Assembly: GCF_005886805.2 (NCBI RefSeq) | Contig: NZ_CP045430.1 | Span: 1,054,001-1,118,000 of the forward strand | Length of the DNA: 64,000 nt | Direction of reading: 5' to 3' | DNA from: Pseudoalteromonas rubra | GTDB taxonomy: Bacteria; Pseudomonadota; Gammaproteobacteria; Enterobacterales; Alteromonadaceae | Shown here: piece after piece, positions 1 through 8,842 of the stretch | How the letters are laid out: each line of letters opens with the position of its first letter | Position numbering within the stretch: the first letter of the stretch is position 1 | Notes under the pieces: model-generated | Database searches by the model: none | What the model saw: only the letters and a program-made list of their open reading frames with translations | What the model was told of the DNA's origin: nothing | Program-made: the position numbers and the translations under genes

Positions 1-271
1 TATGACAAGACGCTTTTCGCGAGCCATAGTCCCTGCTAAGTTGCTTTTCACACTCCCGCTGGCCAGTCTGATTTTCAATGATCAACGGCGCATCAATCGC
101 TATGCCAGTAAGCGAAGGTTCGTTCGCGATGAACGCCATTACATCAGTGATCCCAAACAGTGTGGACTCCAAGGCTTCCAGAGACAATACACCTCGCTCC
201 AATTGTCCGATTGCCGCCGCGGATGGATTCTTTTCACTATGCCAGGCCAGATCGAGTCCCATCAACTTCAT
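1..271 (-). CDS. DUF429 family protein (3' part missing)
   Basis: The gene starts at ATG 269-271 behind GGAG about 9 bases upstream and runs off the left edge, leaving about 90 N-terminal residues. They read MKLMGLDLAW, then an Asn-Pro-Ser segment, then a GIAIDAPLIIEN block followed by TGQRECEKQLSR. This pattern of an early Asp, AIDAPL and N-TGQR-CE is the hallmark of DUF429, a family predicted to have an RNase H-like fold; no enzyme activity is known to me. It lies 51 bases downstream of the yfiR-like gene on the same strand and may be the last gene of that transcription unit. Family call is firm, function is not. Confidence 0.8.
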   Translation of the reverse strand, partial: MKLMGLDLAWHSEKNPSAAAIGQLERGVLSLEALESTLFGITDVMAFIANEPSLTGIAIDAPLIIENQTGQRECEKQLSRDYGSRKASCH

Positions 272-321
272 GATATTCTCCTTTGCACTTTGTTATTTTT
301 ATTAGCCATGTTTTACCTGTT

Positions 322-828
322 TCACCGTACCTCAGTGGCCAGTTTTAGTAAATGTGCACTGAAGTTCAGGCCACGCCGCTTTGCATCCGTCAGGTTAACG
401 CGAAAACTGAGATTATTGGCATCGGCTATCAGACCTATCATGGCCCCCTGACGAAACCCTTCGCTGGTATCGGCCACCACTAACACCGGAGACTGTTCCA
501 GATCTTCCAGCCAGTATTGGGTTTGTTGGCGGTTTTGCTGGCTTAAAAACAGAATATCGCATTGCGATACTTGCGCATTGTCGGGCAACTCAATGACTTC
601 CGTGTCATCATCCACTTCCTGCTCGTGCAGCAAAGAATTAATGGCCTTAAAGAGATCGGGGTTTCCGACCACACAAAAGCTCAGTTTATCGGGCGGAGGC
701 GGCGGCCATTTACTAAACTGACTAAAACGATATAAAAACGCCGCCTTAAGCTCGTTTTCACTCAGGTTCTGAGCCTTTCCCTCAGACCAGAACAATAAAA
801 AAAATACCGCAACAAGCAGCTTAATCAT
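322..828 (-). CDS. YfiR-like periplasmic regulator (DUF4154)
   Basis: 168 residues from ATG 828, with a signal peptide (MIKLLVAVFFLLFWSEGKAQ) followed by the family-typical ELKAAFLYRFSQFSKWP opening. YfiR proteins sit in the periplasm and repress an inner-membrane diguanylate cyclase of YfiN type. Later conserved features include LFLSQQN and a C-terminal block NLSFRVNLTDAKRRGL, where YfiR proteins have a similar closing segment. A longer frame begins at 948 but lies inside the receptor gene and lacks the signal peptide at its start, so 828 is preferred. The start overlaps the end of the upstream receptor by 8 bases, implying translational coupling. The regulatory role is inferred from the family and from the cyclase two genes upstream. 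Confidence 0.85.
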   Translation of the reverse strand: MIKLLVAVFFLLFWSEGKAQNLSENELKAAFLYRFSQFSKWPPPPPDKLSFCVVGNPDLFKAINSLLHEQEVDDDTEVIELPDNAQVSQCDILFLSQQNRQQTQYWLEDLEQSPVLVVADTSEGFRQGAMIGLIADANNLSFRVNLTDAKRRGLNFSAHLLKLATEVR

Positions 829-2800
829 TGTTCCAGCTCCAGTTAACCGACAAGTGCACCTGACGACGACGTTGCAGATAAGGCACAAACCCGTCGTCGG
901 TAATATCGAGTATTTCTTTGTCGGTAATATTCCTGACGCCCAGAGCAACGAATAAGTCCTCCTCGTTTTGCCAGTTTACACTGACATCATGACTGGCAAA
1001 GCCCGGTAAATGACTGTCAAAGGTTCTTCTTTTACTGACGGCATAAGAATTCAAACTCAGCGTAAAGCCTGAACGACCAAGCGGTAAGCTAAAACGCACC
1101 TTACCGATAAACTCCGGCGAGTTGGCAATACCAAATCCACCTTTTAGTCGCGAGCGCTGAATAGCTGTGCTGGCGATCAGTGACATACCGTTGGCCCAGC
1201 GTTTGTCCGCGCCAAACTCAAAGCCATGACTACGAATAGGTGGCGGATTAAAGTAGATTGGCCGGAAGAAATCCTGATGGATGAGGTTGTCTATGTTGGC
1301 GTAGTACAGCGTACTAAACGACGACAGCGAATCACTCCATCGCTGTACCAGGCTGATTTCATTATAATCAATGGTTTCATTGTTTGGATTAGGCTCATTG
1401 AATACGTTGTTCGCATTTCGTTCGAGGAAGTTTGCAACTCTGAACGCCCGGCTATGGCGCAGTAACAAGTGGTGGCCTTCTGTGACACTGTATTTGGCAG
1501 TAAAACTGGGTGACCATCTGGCTGAACTAAAGTCAGAATTATCATACCTCAGCGCCCACTGAAATTTGAACTTAGGGGTAATACGCCACAAGTCCTGAAC
1601 ATACACACCATAGCGATTTTCATTGCTTTTTTGCTCAAAATTAAACTGCGTGGGTAGGCTGGAGCGGGAGCTAAACTCCTGCCGGTGGTCTTTTTGAAAG
1701 TCTATTCCCACCATAAATTCGTGATTTTCGACCCCCAAAAACACCAACTGACCATCTACATTGCTCCAGCGCCCCGAATTCATTGGGCGGACAAATTCAA
1801 GCCCGCCATCAGGCAAGATAAGCGGAAAGTTACGGATCAGATCATTACCATGGGTCGAGATATGAAAATACGCCTCTATGTCATCCGAGATGGTGTCATC
1901 AAAGGTCAGCGCCACAAAATAGGCTTCATTATCGAGCGTCTCAAGCTCCGGCGTCGTATTCACCGGCGCTCCCGAGCGCAGTACACTAAACCCATCAGGG
2001 AAACTGCGTTGGCGCCGAGAAACTGCTGCCTGAAACTGAAAACTGCCACTTTGATGGCTGAACATGGCTCTGCTGCTACTTTCTTTGTTCAAATGTTGCC
2101 AGGCCAGCAGTTCGGGCGGCGCGCCCGGTACAGGAAAGTCGATAGAGCGTAACTTAGAGCCGCTCAAAGAAAGCCAGCTATCCGCGCCGCCTTGTGAACG
2201 AAACCCGGCGGTTATCCGGCCATGCTGTGTTTCATCGTTGGTTGCAGAGAACGCGGTGTTCAGGCCACGTAGTTTGCTGCTGGTCTTAGTGACTATATTA
2301 ATGACTCCAAGCAGCGCGTTATTCCCATACAAAGCCGCAGATGCACCTGGGCTATACTCCACCCGCTCAATCAGTCCCACATCGACAAAATTTTCGTAGC
2401 CTATGAGCCCGGCATCTAATAGGTTTTCGTTCATTCTGGTGCCATCCAGCAAAAACAAAAAACGCGAATTAAAGTCCCCGGGCCGACCTATTCCCCTTGC
2501 GCCCAGGTAAATGAATGAGCTGTTATCCCGGGTCGTGATCCCAACAAACATAGCCAGAATATCTGCCAGTGATTGCAGGTTAAACTGCCTGATGTCCTTG
2601 TCGGTGACCACATGAGTCACAGCCATGCTGTCACTGCTGGAGCGTTCAATTCTGGAACCCGCAGAAATTTGCGTATTACTGGGTAACTGATTGAGCTGCT
2701 GACTCAGTAAATCTTCCAGATCGGGCAGCGGGTCGTTTTGAGCCAATACGTTAGCTGAGAGCAAGTAAATGAACCCGGCGATAAGATACAGCTGCTTCAT
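821..2800 (-). CDS. TonB-dependent outer-membrane receptor in a YfiN/YfiR operon
   Basis: 659 residues with a signal peptide ending near LSANVLAQ. A plug domain spans roughly residues 50-170 (IRQFNLQSLADILAMFVGI, then LLDGTRMNENLLDAG, IERVEYSPGASAALYGNNA and GVINIVTKT), followed by a beta-barrel closing on ...VNWSWNND. The receptor would take a ligand across the outer membrane using TonB energy. Its start overlaps the stop of the diguanylate cyclase by ATGA, and its end overlaps yfiR by 8 bases, so the three are one unit. In the classical system YfiB, an OmpA-like lipoprotein, occupies the outer membrane; here a receptor is in that place. Ligand unknown; no Fur or Zur box was seen upstream. 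Confidence 0.85.
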   Translation of the reverse strand: MKQLYLIAGFIYLLSANVLAQNDPLPDLEDLLSQQLNQLPSNTQISAGSRIERSSSDSMAVTHVVTDKDIRQFNLQSLADILAMFVGITTRDNSSFIYLGARGIGRPGDFNSRFLFLLDGTRMNENLLDAGLIGYENFVDVGLIERVEYSPGASAALYGNNALLGVINIVTKTSSKLRGLNTAFSATNDETQHGRITAGFRSQGGADSWLSLSGSKLRSIDFPVPGAPPELLAWQHLNKESSSRAMFSHQSGSFQFQAAVSRRQRSFPDGFSVLRSGAPVNTTPELETLDNEAYFVALTFDDTISDDIEAYFHISTHGNDLIRNFPLILPDGGLEFVRPMNSGRWSNVDGQLVFLGVENHEFMVGIDFQKDHRQEFSSRSSLPTQFNFEQKSNENRYGVYVQDLWRITPKFKFQWALRYDNSDFSSARWSPSFTAKYSVTEGHHLLLRHSRAFRVANFLERNANNVFNEPNPNNETIDYNEISLVQRWSDSLSSFSTLYYANIDNLIHQDFFRPIYFNPPPIRSHGFEFGADKRWANGMSLIASTAIQRSRLKGGFGIANSPEFIGKVRFSLPLGRSGFTLSLNSYAVSKRRTFDSHLPGFASHDVSVNWQNEEDLFVALGVRNITDKEILDITDDGFVPYLQRRRQVHLSVNWSWNND

Positions 2801-4074
2801 ACGGGTGCCTGTTTGCTAAATACCTTAAAGTTATTTTTTCCTGCGCGCTTGGCTGCATACATAGCATCGTCGGCGCAATTGAGCAGATCCATAGGCGCGT
2901 CAGCATCCAGCGGCGTATAAGCAAGACCAATACTAATACCGATTGGCATCACAGTGTCTTTAACCATGATAGGCCGATTAATAATAGTCACTATCCGTGC
3001 GGCCAGCTTCTCGGCATTCTCCGTTGATTCAATGCTGGGCAGCAATAACGCAAATTCGTCACCGCCCAGTCGACAGAGCAGATCATCGCTGCGGATCATG
3101 GCGCTGATCCGATTTCCAACCTCAATCAAGGTTTCATCACCCGCATCATGACCATAGTTGTCGTTGACGAACTTAAAGTTATCCAGGTCAATGAACATCA
3201 GACAACTAAGCGGCCTGGGATTACATCCCTCGCATGTTATTTCTTTGAGTAACTGATTCAGGGCAACCCGGTTTGGTAAATTGGTGAGCGGATCGGTGCG
3301 TACCATTTGTTTGAGTTGCTGACCCTGGGCCTGCTCCTGCTCCAATTGTTGCTTCAGCTCCGCCTGAGAAATGTCCACACGCTTGAGTAACTCATTGAAG
3401 CTACGCGTTAGAATACCTATTTCATCATCCCGGATCACATTGGCGCGCAACTGAAAATTGTGCTCACTGGACACTCGCTGAGCCAACTCCGACAAAGTGA
3501 TCAGGGGCATCAGAGCCTGACGCTGCACACGTGCCAACAAATACACAGACCCAGTGAACAAAGCGGCGATCAGTAACGCCAGCATAAGCACCAACTGCAA
3601 ATACCAATACATCATGCCGGTTAAGTCGAGCACCATGATCAGGTCACCTTCAAGTTTGCCCTTGATTGACACCGGGTAATATAAGCGCATTCGCACGCCT
3701 TCGTATTCGCGCTGGGATTCAGTACCAACTTGTTGATATAAAGAAGAAGACGGCACAAAACTGGGCTTGGCATACTCACTGAACACTTCACCTTTGGCAT
3801 TGCGCAAAGACACAAACAGCACATCTTTATTGATCCCGACTAACTCAAGCTCTTTGCTGGCAGTTTCTGCGTCATTAAAAACCAGCATAGGCACCACGTT
3901 ATGCGCCAGCTGAGCAAGGTTAATTTCTGCGGTTTCAGCCTGACGGTCGCGAACCACAAACCACAGTAATATCGAGGTTAGCGAAAAGACCAATAGCATA
4001 CTGCTTGCCATCACCGACAAGTTAAGCTGAGTTAATCTCTTCACAAGAGACATAGAAGGTAACGGCTCGCTCAA
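2797..4074 (-). CDS. Membrane diguanylate cyclase, YfiN-like (HAMP-GGDEF)
   Basis: 425 residues. A first membrane helix at about 20-40 precedes a periplasmic domain, then a second helix at about 158-180, a HAMP linker (LARVQRQALMPLITLSELAQRV to about 235), a coiled coil rich in Gln and Glu, and a GGDEF domain from about 260. The active-site motif is intact (RLGGDEFALLLP) and the substrate region FIDLDNFKFVNDNYGHDAGD is conserved, so it should make cyclic di-GMP. No clear RxxD inhibitory site is seen; the residues before GGDEF are RSDDLLCRL. The gene is first of the three-gene operon and overlaps the receptor by 4 bases. Control by the YfiR homologue is inferred from gene order. Confidence 0.88.
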   Translation of the reverse strand: MSEPLPSMSLVKRLTQLNLSVMASSMLLVFSLTSILLWFVVRDRQAETAEINLAQLAHNVVPMLVFNDAETASKELELVGINKDVLFVSLRNAKGEVFSEYAKPSFVPSSSLYQQVGTESQREYEGVRMRLYYPVSIKGKLEGDLIMVLDLTGMMYWYLQLVLMLALLIAALFTGSVYLLARVQRQALMPLITLSELAQRVSSEHNFQLRANVIRDDEIGILTRSFNELLKRVDISQAELKQQLEQEQAQGQQLKQMVRTDPLTNLPNRVALNQLLKEITCEGCNPRPLSCLMFIDLDNFKFVNDNYGHDAGDETLIEVGNRISAMIRSDDLLCRLGGDEFALLLPSIESTENAEKLAARIVTIINRPIMVKDTVMPIGISIGLAYTPLDADAPMDLLNCADDAMYAAKRAGKNNFKVFSKQAPV

Positions 4075-4234
4075 GTGCCCCCCAACAAACCAGATGACTG
4101 TATTGTCTTAATAAATATAGAAGAGAGCTGTTCAAAAAACAGTAAGTAGCAGGTAATTAGAGAAACTTATTGAGTTTATCGCAATGAAATTGACGCACGA
4201 ACACGGCATCATCTCCCTGAGTCATCGCAATAAC

Positions 4235-4720
4235 TTAGAGGCACTTGGTCACTTGATACTCTTTTAGTAATGCGGATAAGGTTTGCTGCGATCGATAGCC
4301 CTGAGTGTAAAACACCAGTTCACCTTGATGATTAAAGATCAATGTCATCGGAACTGGCGGGTTTGCCCCTAACGCCTGAATCAACTCACGACTGCTCAAA
4401 AAGGCGGGGAATTCATTGTGCTTTCGCTTGAGTGCGCGACGCAAATCACGGCGATTACCGTTCACCCCCATCATCACGGGCTGAACGTCAGCACAGGACT
4501 CGATCAGGTTGCTCAGTGCGACGTGCTGCTTTTCACACCAGCGACAGTTTGGCATAAAAAAGGACATCAGCACTGGCGCACCAGTAAACGGGGCCAGCGT
4601 TTGCTGCTCGCCATAGGCAGCGTCATCAAGACGCTGCATAGTCTGCGTATAAAAGTCAGTCGCCTGACTCTTAGATACCAGGCAGGTAGCCAGCAACATG
4701 ACCACCCATTTAAAACTCAT
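4235..4720 (-). CDS. Secreted thioredoxin-fold protein (CRWC)
   Basis: 161 residues from ATG 4720, starting MSFKWVVMLLATCLVSKSQA, a signal peptide. The active site reads FFMPNCRWCEKQH, a CxxC at the position expected for a thioredoxin fold, and the cis-Pro region is NPPVPMTLIFNHQGELV. It is probably a periplasmic thiol oxidoreductase of the TlpA/DsbE sort or a metal-handling relative. The start lies 11 bases inside the end of the upstream TonB-dependent receptor, so the two are co-transcribed and likely under the same Zur control. Two further upstream residues in frame (MDSP) were rejected because 4720 gives the better signal peptide. Partner and substrate unknown. Confidence 0.75.
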   Translation of the reverse strand: MSFKWVVMLLATCLVSKSQATDFYTQTMQRLDDAAYGEQQTLAPFTGAPVLMSFFMPNCRWCEKQHVALSNLIESCADVQPVMMGVNGNRRDLRRALKRKHNEFPAFLSSRELIQALGANPPVPMTLIFNHQGELVFYTQGYRSQQTLSALLKEYQVTKCL

Positions 4721-6815
4721 AGGTGAGTCCAAGGTAAGCCTGCCTGCCTCTTAGTGGGCCATGAATATATACCACATCATAACCCCCTTCAGCATCGTAC
4801 ATCAGCGGACTGCCCATATCTTCAGCCTGATTATAATCAAACAGATTGCTGGCACCGGCATAGAGGCTTAGAAATTCTGAAAGCGGCTTAACCACTTTTA
4901 AATCAACCGTGACATAACTCTCAACTGTGGTTGGTTTGGCAAACTCACCATTGGCATCGTTAAAGCCTTCATAACCATAATCTGTCAGATCTCGACTCGC
5001 CACCCAGATTGCACTGGTTATGATTTCCCAATCATTAATATGTAAGTCGGTGCTGAGCGTCGCGCGCTTTTCAATCGGTGCAATCCCAAAGGACGCTTTG
5101 AATGTTTCATCATAATGATATTGCTCAGCGATTGCGGACACAGTCAGAGTATCCGAAACCTGCCAGTTTGCCGAAATATCGACAGCGGTCACTGCGGCAG
5201 TTTCTGTCAGCTGAGTAAGCACCGGCGTGCCTGAATCGGTATGGGACAAAGTGGCCAGGTGCTCCACTTTGGTATGTGCGGCTGAGGCTGTGACAGTCAG
5301 CATTTCTGCCTCATAGCTGAGCGAGTAAGTAGCTGATTTTGAGCGCTCGGGTTCACTGACCTCTACCTGAAAGCCTTTGCCGGAATCCAGTATGCCGTGG
5401 TCACTTTCAAAGAAGGATAAAGGCGCACGATAACCCTGACCCAACGACAAACGTGAGGTAAAAGTGTCATTGTGGAAGTAACGCATGTCGACCCTGGGCG
5501 ACAGAATGGTTTTGTCTATTTCAATGCCTGGTTTTTGCGGATCTACAAAGTCGGCCTGGATCTGATCCAGACGTAACGCAGCAGAGACTTCAATTGACTC
5601 GTTTGGTAACCAGGTATCCTGTATATAAAGTCCCGTTGTATCGTAATCAAAACTATCGGATACATAATTTGCTGCACTTTCCAGCGCAGCAGACGAAGAA
5701 CGCATCTTCTCATCTCGCTTATCCGCACCAAAGGTAAGCAGATGCTGAGCATTCAGATCATAGTTAAAGCGCACCGAATAATAGTACATAGTGTCTTCAG
5801 CATAGTAATCTGTGCTTTCGTAGAACGAATCCTGAATATGATCCACGTATGCCAAGCTTGACGTCACATTCAGACGGGATGAAATTTCGTGTAACCAGCT
5901 GAGACTGGCTTCTTCGCGCTCTGTTTTAACCCATTCTGCAGTTTCCCAGGCATTGCCGATGTAGCGATTTCTCACATCATCATTCACAAATAAGGAATCA
6001 GCTTCGCCCTGACTGACACTGGCCAAAGTGGCAGAAATACTGGTTGCCGTATCACCCAGAACCGGACCACCAAACACTTCTGATTGGGTTTGATTCAGCC
6101 GCACACGGATATTGTCTGAATAACCAATATCATGAGATACCATTAACGTCAGTGACTGATTGGTCAGGGCCGGGTTTTCGCTTACACCGTTGCCGTCGCC
6201 ATCAAACTGGTCTTTGTTATCATACTGACCAATCAGAGTTGCACGGGTATTGCCGTCTGTACTAATGCCACTTGCCAGCGCAGAGATCAGCTTATATCCA
6301 TCGCTACCCGTCGCCATATCCAGTTCAATTTTATCTTCGCTGGGCTCCGCCGTTACCAGGTTAACCGTACCACCAATGGCTTCCGGCGCAGTGAGTGATG
6401 CACCGGCACCACGGGCAATTTCAATACGCCCAATGCCGGACGCAGCCACTGAGTCCATGCCGTAAAAACCAGAAATCATAGTATGCATGGGGATGCCATC
6501 AACCAATACATTGGTGTGCTCCCCTTTAAGTCCATTGATCATGATCCGCTTTGCGCCACACATAGCACATTCATTAGACACGCGAATGCCAATGGCATTT
6601 TGGATTGCATCTGCCAGGCTGGAAGACTGGGTGTTTTTTATATACTCGTTTGAGAGTAGCTCCGTTTTGGCAATATCGTCTTTTAAGGCACCCGATTTGA
6701 TCAGACGTGAGCGCACCCCTTGTACTTCAATTTTTTCTACTGACTTTTCCACCCCGGTTGCAGGCGCAGATGCAGCTGACGCAATAACCGTCAGCGTTGA
6801 CAAAAGCAATGACAT
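4710..6815 (-). CDS. TonB-dependent receptor, probable zinc uptake (Zur-regulated)
   Basis: 701 residues with a signal peptide to about ASAAS. The plug shows the TonB-box-like IEKIEVQGVRSRL start, then an unusual pair of cysteines (NECAMCGAKRIMINGL), LVDGIPMHTMISG, GIGRIEIARGAGA and GTVNLVTAEP. The barrel ends in LTYEF with a terminal Phe, as outer-membrane barrels do. A palindrome matching the gammaproteobacterial Zur box lies 41 bases upstream of the start, so the simplest reading is a zinc-scavenging receptor functionally like ZnuD. The CxxC in the plug could bind the metal. A thioredoxin-like gene overlaps the 3' end. Family is certain; zinc as substrate rests on the operator. Confidence 0.85.
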   Translation of the reverse strand: MSLLLSTLTVIASAASAPATGVEKSVEKIEVQGVRSRLIKSGALKDDIAKTELLSNEYIKNTQSSSLADAIQNAIGIRVSNECAMCGAKRIMINGLKGEHTNVLVDGIPMHTMISGFYGMDSVAASGIGRIEIARGAGASLTAPEAIGGTVNLVTAEPSEDKIELDMATGSDGYKLISALASGISTDGNTRATLIGQYDNKDQFDGDGNGVSENPALTNQSLTLMVSHDIGYSDNIRVRLNQTQSEVFGGPVLGDTATSISATLASVSQGEADSLFVNDDVRNRYIGNAWETAEWVKTEREEASLSWLHEISSRLNVTSSLAYVDHIQDSFYESTDYYAEDTMYYYSVRFNYDLNAQHLLTFGADKRDEKMRSSSAALESAANYVSDSFDYDTTGLYIQDTWLPNESIEVSAALRLDQIQADFVDPQKPGIEIDKTILSPRVDMRYFHNDTFTSRLSLGQGYRAPLSFFESDHGILDSGKGFQVEVSEPERSKSATYSLSYEAEMLTVTASAAHTKVEHLATLSHTDSGTPVLTQLTETAAVTAVDISANWQVSDTLTVSAIAEQYHYDETFKASFGIAPIEKRATLSTDLHINDWEIITSAIWVASRDLTDYGYEGFNDANGEFAKPTTVESYVTVDLKVVKPLSEFLSLYAGASNLFDYNQAEDMGSPLMYDAEGGYDVVYIHGPLRGRQAYLGLTYEF

Positions 6816-6856
6816 GTTTGTGAGATCCTAGTTCTTATCTTAGTTACAACACCAAA

Positions 6857-6875
6857 AATGTTATAATATAACATT
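6857..6875 (-). promoter_or_regulatory. Zur box (zinc uptake repressor operator)
   Basis: AATGTTATA, one A, TATAACATT: a 19-base perfect inverted repeat with 9-base arms. It matches the core of the published gammaproteobacterial Zur consensus, AATGTTATANTATAACATT. It sits 41 bases upstream of the receptor start at 6815, where a repressor would block the promoter. The other nearby gene starts at 7090 on the opposite strand and might share it. Confidence 0.85.
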
Positions 6876-7089
6876 TCAACAATCATCAAATTGGGGTTAA
6901 TTACTAAAAACGTAAGACGAAGTGAATAATTTAGTCAGATAACCGGCGCAGAACTGCCACAAAAACCGTGCACACTTAGGCTGATTTTTACCATTAAGCC
7001 CCTTGCCAAACTCTATCTCAGCCGATTTAATAACTTCAGCCCTGTTCAAAATCGCAGCGGCAAACATGGTTCATTTAAGGAGAATTGAC

Positions 7090-7473
7090 ATGTCAGAACC
7101 CACTCACATTGATCTGGTTGAGGCTTATATTCACGCCTACAACGCCTTTGATATCGCCGCTATGCTGGCACTGTTAGATGAACAGATCGTGTTTGAAAAC
7201 GAATCAAATGGCGAGATCACCGCCAGCGCACATGGTAAAGTGGCGTTTGAGCAACTCGCTGTAAAAGGAGCTGCGTTATTCGAAACCCGCCAACAGACAA
7301 TCATAGAATTAGCACTCGAAGAGCACGCAGCCACAGCCTACATTCAATACCAGGCAACGCTTGCAGTGGATCTGCCGAATGGCTTAAGTGCCGGAGATAC
7401 GTTCCAGCTTGAGGGTGAAACCCGGTTCCGCTTCCACAACAACAAAATAAGTTACATTAAAGACGTGAGCTGA
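7090..7473 (+). CDS. SnoaL/NTF2-like small protein
   Basis: 127 residues from ATG 7090, preceded by AAGGAG at about 7078-7083. The sequence begins with a helix VEAYIHAYNAFDIAAMLALL followed by strand-rich segments, typical of the NTF2-like cone fold (SnoaL family). These are small ligand-binding or isomerase-like domains, and nothing here shows which. A reading frame extends upstream to 7003 but has no ribosome site. The LysE-type exporter begins 46 bases downstream on the same strand, so the two may be co-transcribed. Function unknown. Confidence 0.7.
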   Translation: MSEPTHIDLVEAYIHAYNAFDIAAMLALLDEQIVFENESNGEITASAHGKVAFEQLAVKGAALFETRQQTIIELALEEHAATAYIQYQATLAVDLPNGLSAGDTFQLEGETRFRFHNNKISYIKDVS

Positions 7474-7519
7474 GGTACGATCAGCGAGAATAGTTTTTGA
7501 GCTCAAAAGGAGAAATTGC

Positions 7520-8128
7520 ATGACCATTGAACACTATATGGCATTGTTTATCGCAATGTTTGTTGTCGCCATCATACCCGGACCTGCCGTATTCGCCATT
7601 ACATCGGCCTCCGTTGCCAGTGGATACAAACGAGGCATATGTATGACTGCGGGCCTGCTGCTGGCCGATTATGTGTTCATTTTACTTGCAATTTCTGGCC
7701 TGGCGGTCGTTGCCGAGGTGTTGGGTGGCGCTTTTGTTATCATCAAATATCTCTGTGCCGCTTACTTGATCTGGATGGGCATCTCCTTGCTACTGTCAAA
7801 GCCCGGTACTTCGGCCTCAGACACGGCAACACATAGCACCCAATCGGCCGTACTGAGTGGTTTTTTGCTGACGCTGAGTAACCCAAAAGCCATTGTTTTT
7901 TATGTTGCTTTGTTTCCTACCTTTGTCGCCATAGAAAGTATGACCGCTACGGACATTTTAGGGATCATGGCATGTGCAACGCTGGCATTTGGCTCAGTTA
8001 ATCTGGGATATGTTTATCTGGGCAATCAGGCCAGAAAGCTCATATCGACACCACGACGACTGACCATGCTCAACCGCTGTGCCGGCTCGGTATTAGCAGC
8101 ATCGGGCGTGACGGTTGCCGTTCGCTGA
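7520..8128 (+). CDS. LysE/RhtB-family amino acid exporter
   Basis: 202 residues with about six hydrophobic segments. The N-terminus contains the family motif IIPGPAVFAITSASVASGYKRG (PGP plus GxxxG region) and mid-protein has LSNPKAIVFYVALFP, the second LysE hallmark. The family exports amino acids or derivatives through the inner membrane. Ribosome site AAAGGAG lies directly upstream. It follows the SnoaL-like gene and converges on a GNAT gene, with a hairpin terminator between. Substrate cannot be told from sequence. Confidence 0.85.
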   Translation: MTIEHYMALFIAMFVVAIIPGPAVFAITSASVASGYKRGICMTAGLLLADYVFILLAISGLAVVAEVLGGAFVIIKYLCAAYLIWMGISLLLSKPGTSASDTATHSTQSAVLSGFLLTLSNPKAIVFYVALFPTFVAIESMTATDILGIMACATLAFGSVNLGYVYLGNQARKLISTPRRLTMLNRCAGSVLAASGVTVAVR

Positions 8129-8140
8129 TCTTATCGGCAA

Positions 8141-8166
8141 AGACCACACTGTTATATGTGTGGTCT
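8141..8166. terminator. Hairpin between convergent genes
   Basis: AGACCACAC and GTGTGGTCT form a 9-base perfect stem around an 8-base loop, 12 bases after the LysE-type gene stop and 38 bases before the end of the opposing GNAT gene. There is no strong T tract on either side, so it is a probable but imperfect terminator. Confidence 0.6.
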
Positions 8167-8204
8167 GAACAAAGCTTAACTGAGTATCAGAGACACTGTT
8201 AAGT

Positions 8205-8711
8205 TCACGCTCCAAGCTCAATGGCCAGAATACAGCTATTTTGTGAGCCCGCACTGCGCTTTTCCGGATCATGAAAAGTATCAAGGATATGAAATCCGGC
8301 TTTTCGCATCATACCTGCCGAAGCCAGGTTTTCCTCATGTCGCTCAATTAACACCACTTCAGCGCCAACTTCCCTGGCCTGCGTGATACACGCCTGTAAC
8401 AGGGCTGTGGCAATGCCTTTCCCACCATGCTGACTTGCAACCACCACATCGCCGATAAAGTACATCAATTTCTGGTGCGTATATTTGTTGAGGTAATCCG
8501 GGCTATGTGTTGCGTCAATCAGTACCGAGCAGCCGATAATTTCGTCATCCTGTACTGCCACCACGGCACTTGCAGCCCCACGTTCGAGCAACTCAAACTC
8601 GGCATTCACCCCGTCTTCGGTGAGGTAATTCCATTCATTCTGACCATGCTGCCATAGCAGGGATTTTAGCGTGTCGGCTTCAGTCGGCAAAGCGAGTCGA
8701 TAAGTGATCAT
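8205..8711 (-). CDS. GNAT-family N-acetyltransferase
   Basis: 168 residues from ATG 8711, preceded by AAGGAA eight bases upstream. The acetyl-CoA binding motif is VVVASQHGGKGIATALLQACITQA (residues about 95-118, Q/R-x-x-G-x-G/A pattern) after strand VQDDEIIGCSVLI. A longer frame to 8846 lacks a ribosome site and any family sequence. The substrate is not predictable. It is followed upstream on the same strand by a LysE-type exporter ending 131 bases away, a pairing sometimes seen where an amino-compound is acetylated and exported, which is inference only. Confidence 0.8.
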   Translation of the reverse strand: MITYRLALPTEADTLKSLLWQHGQNEWNYLTEDGVNAEFELLERGAASAVVAVQDDEIIGCSVLIDATHSPDYLNKYTHQKLMYFIGDVVVASQHGGKGIATALLQACITQAREVGAEVVLIERHEENLASAGMMRKAGFHILDTFHDPEKRSAGSQNSCILAIELGA

Positions 8712-8842
8712 CTGGGTATTCCTTACGTTGTTATTATCTGTCAGACCTGATTTAGCCACCCTGCCAAGAACGTACCATACACTTTGTCTTTCAAAGCCGT
8801 GATGATACACGCAAGTGTAAATGCCCTTTACACTACATTCGG

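Noticed and set aside
2..451. A 149-codon plus-strand frame at the left edge
   Set aside because: It is antisense to the DUF429 and YfiR genes, both of which have family motifs, ribosome sites and normal operon overlap.
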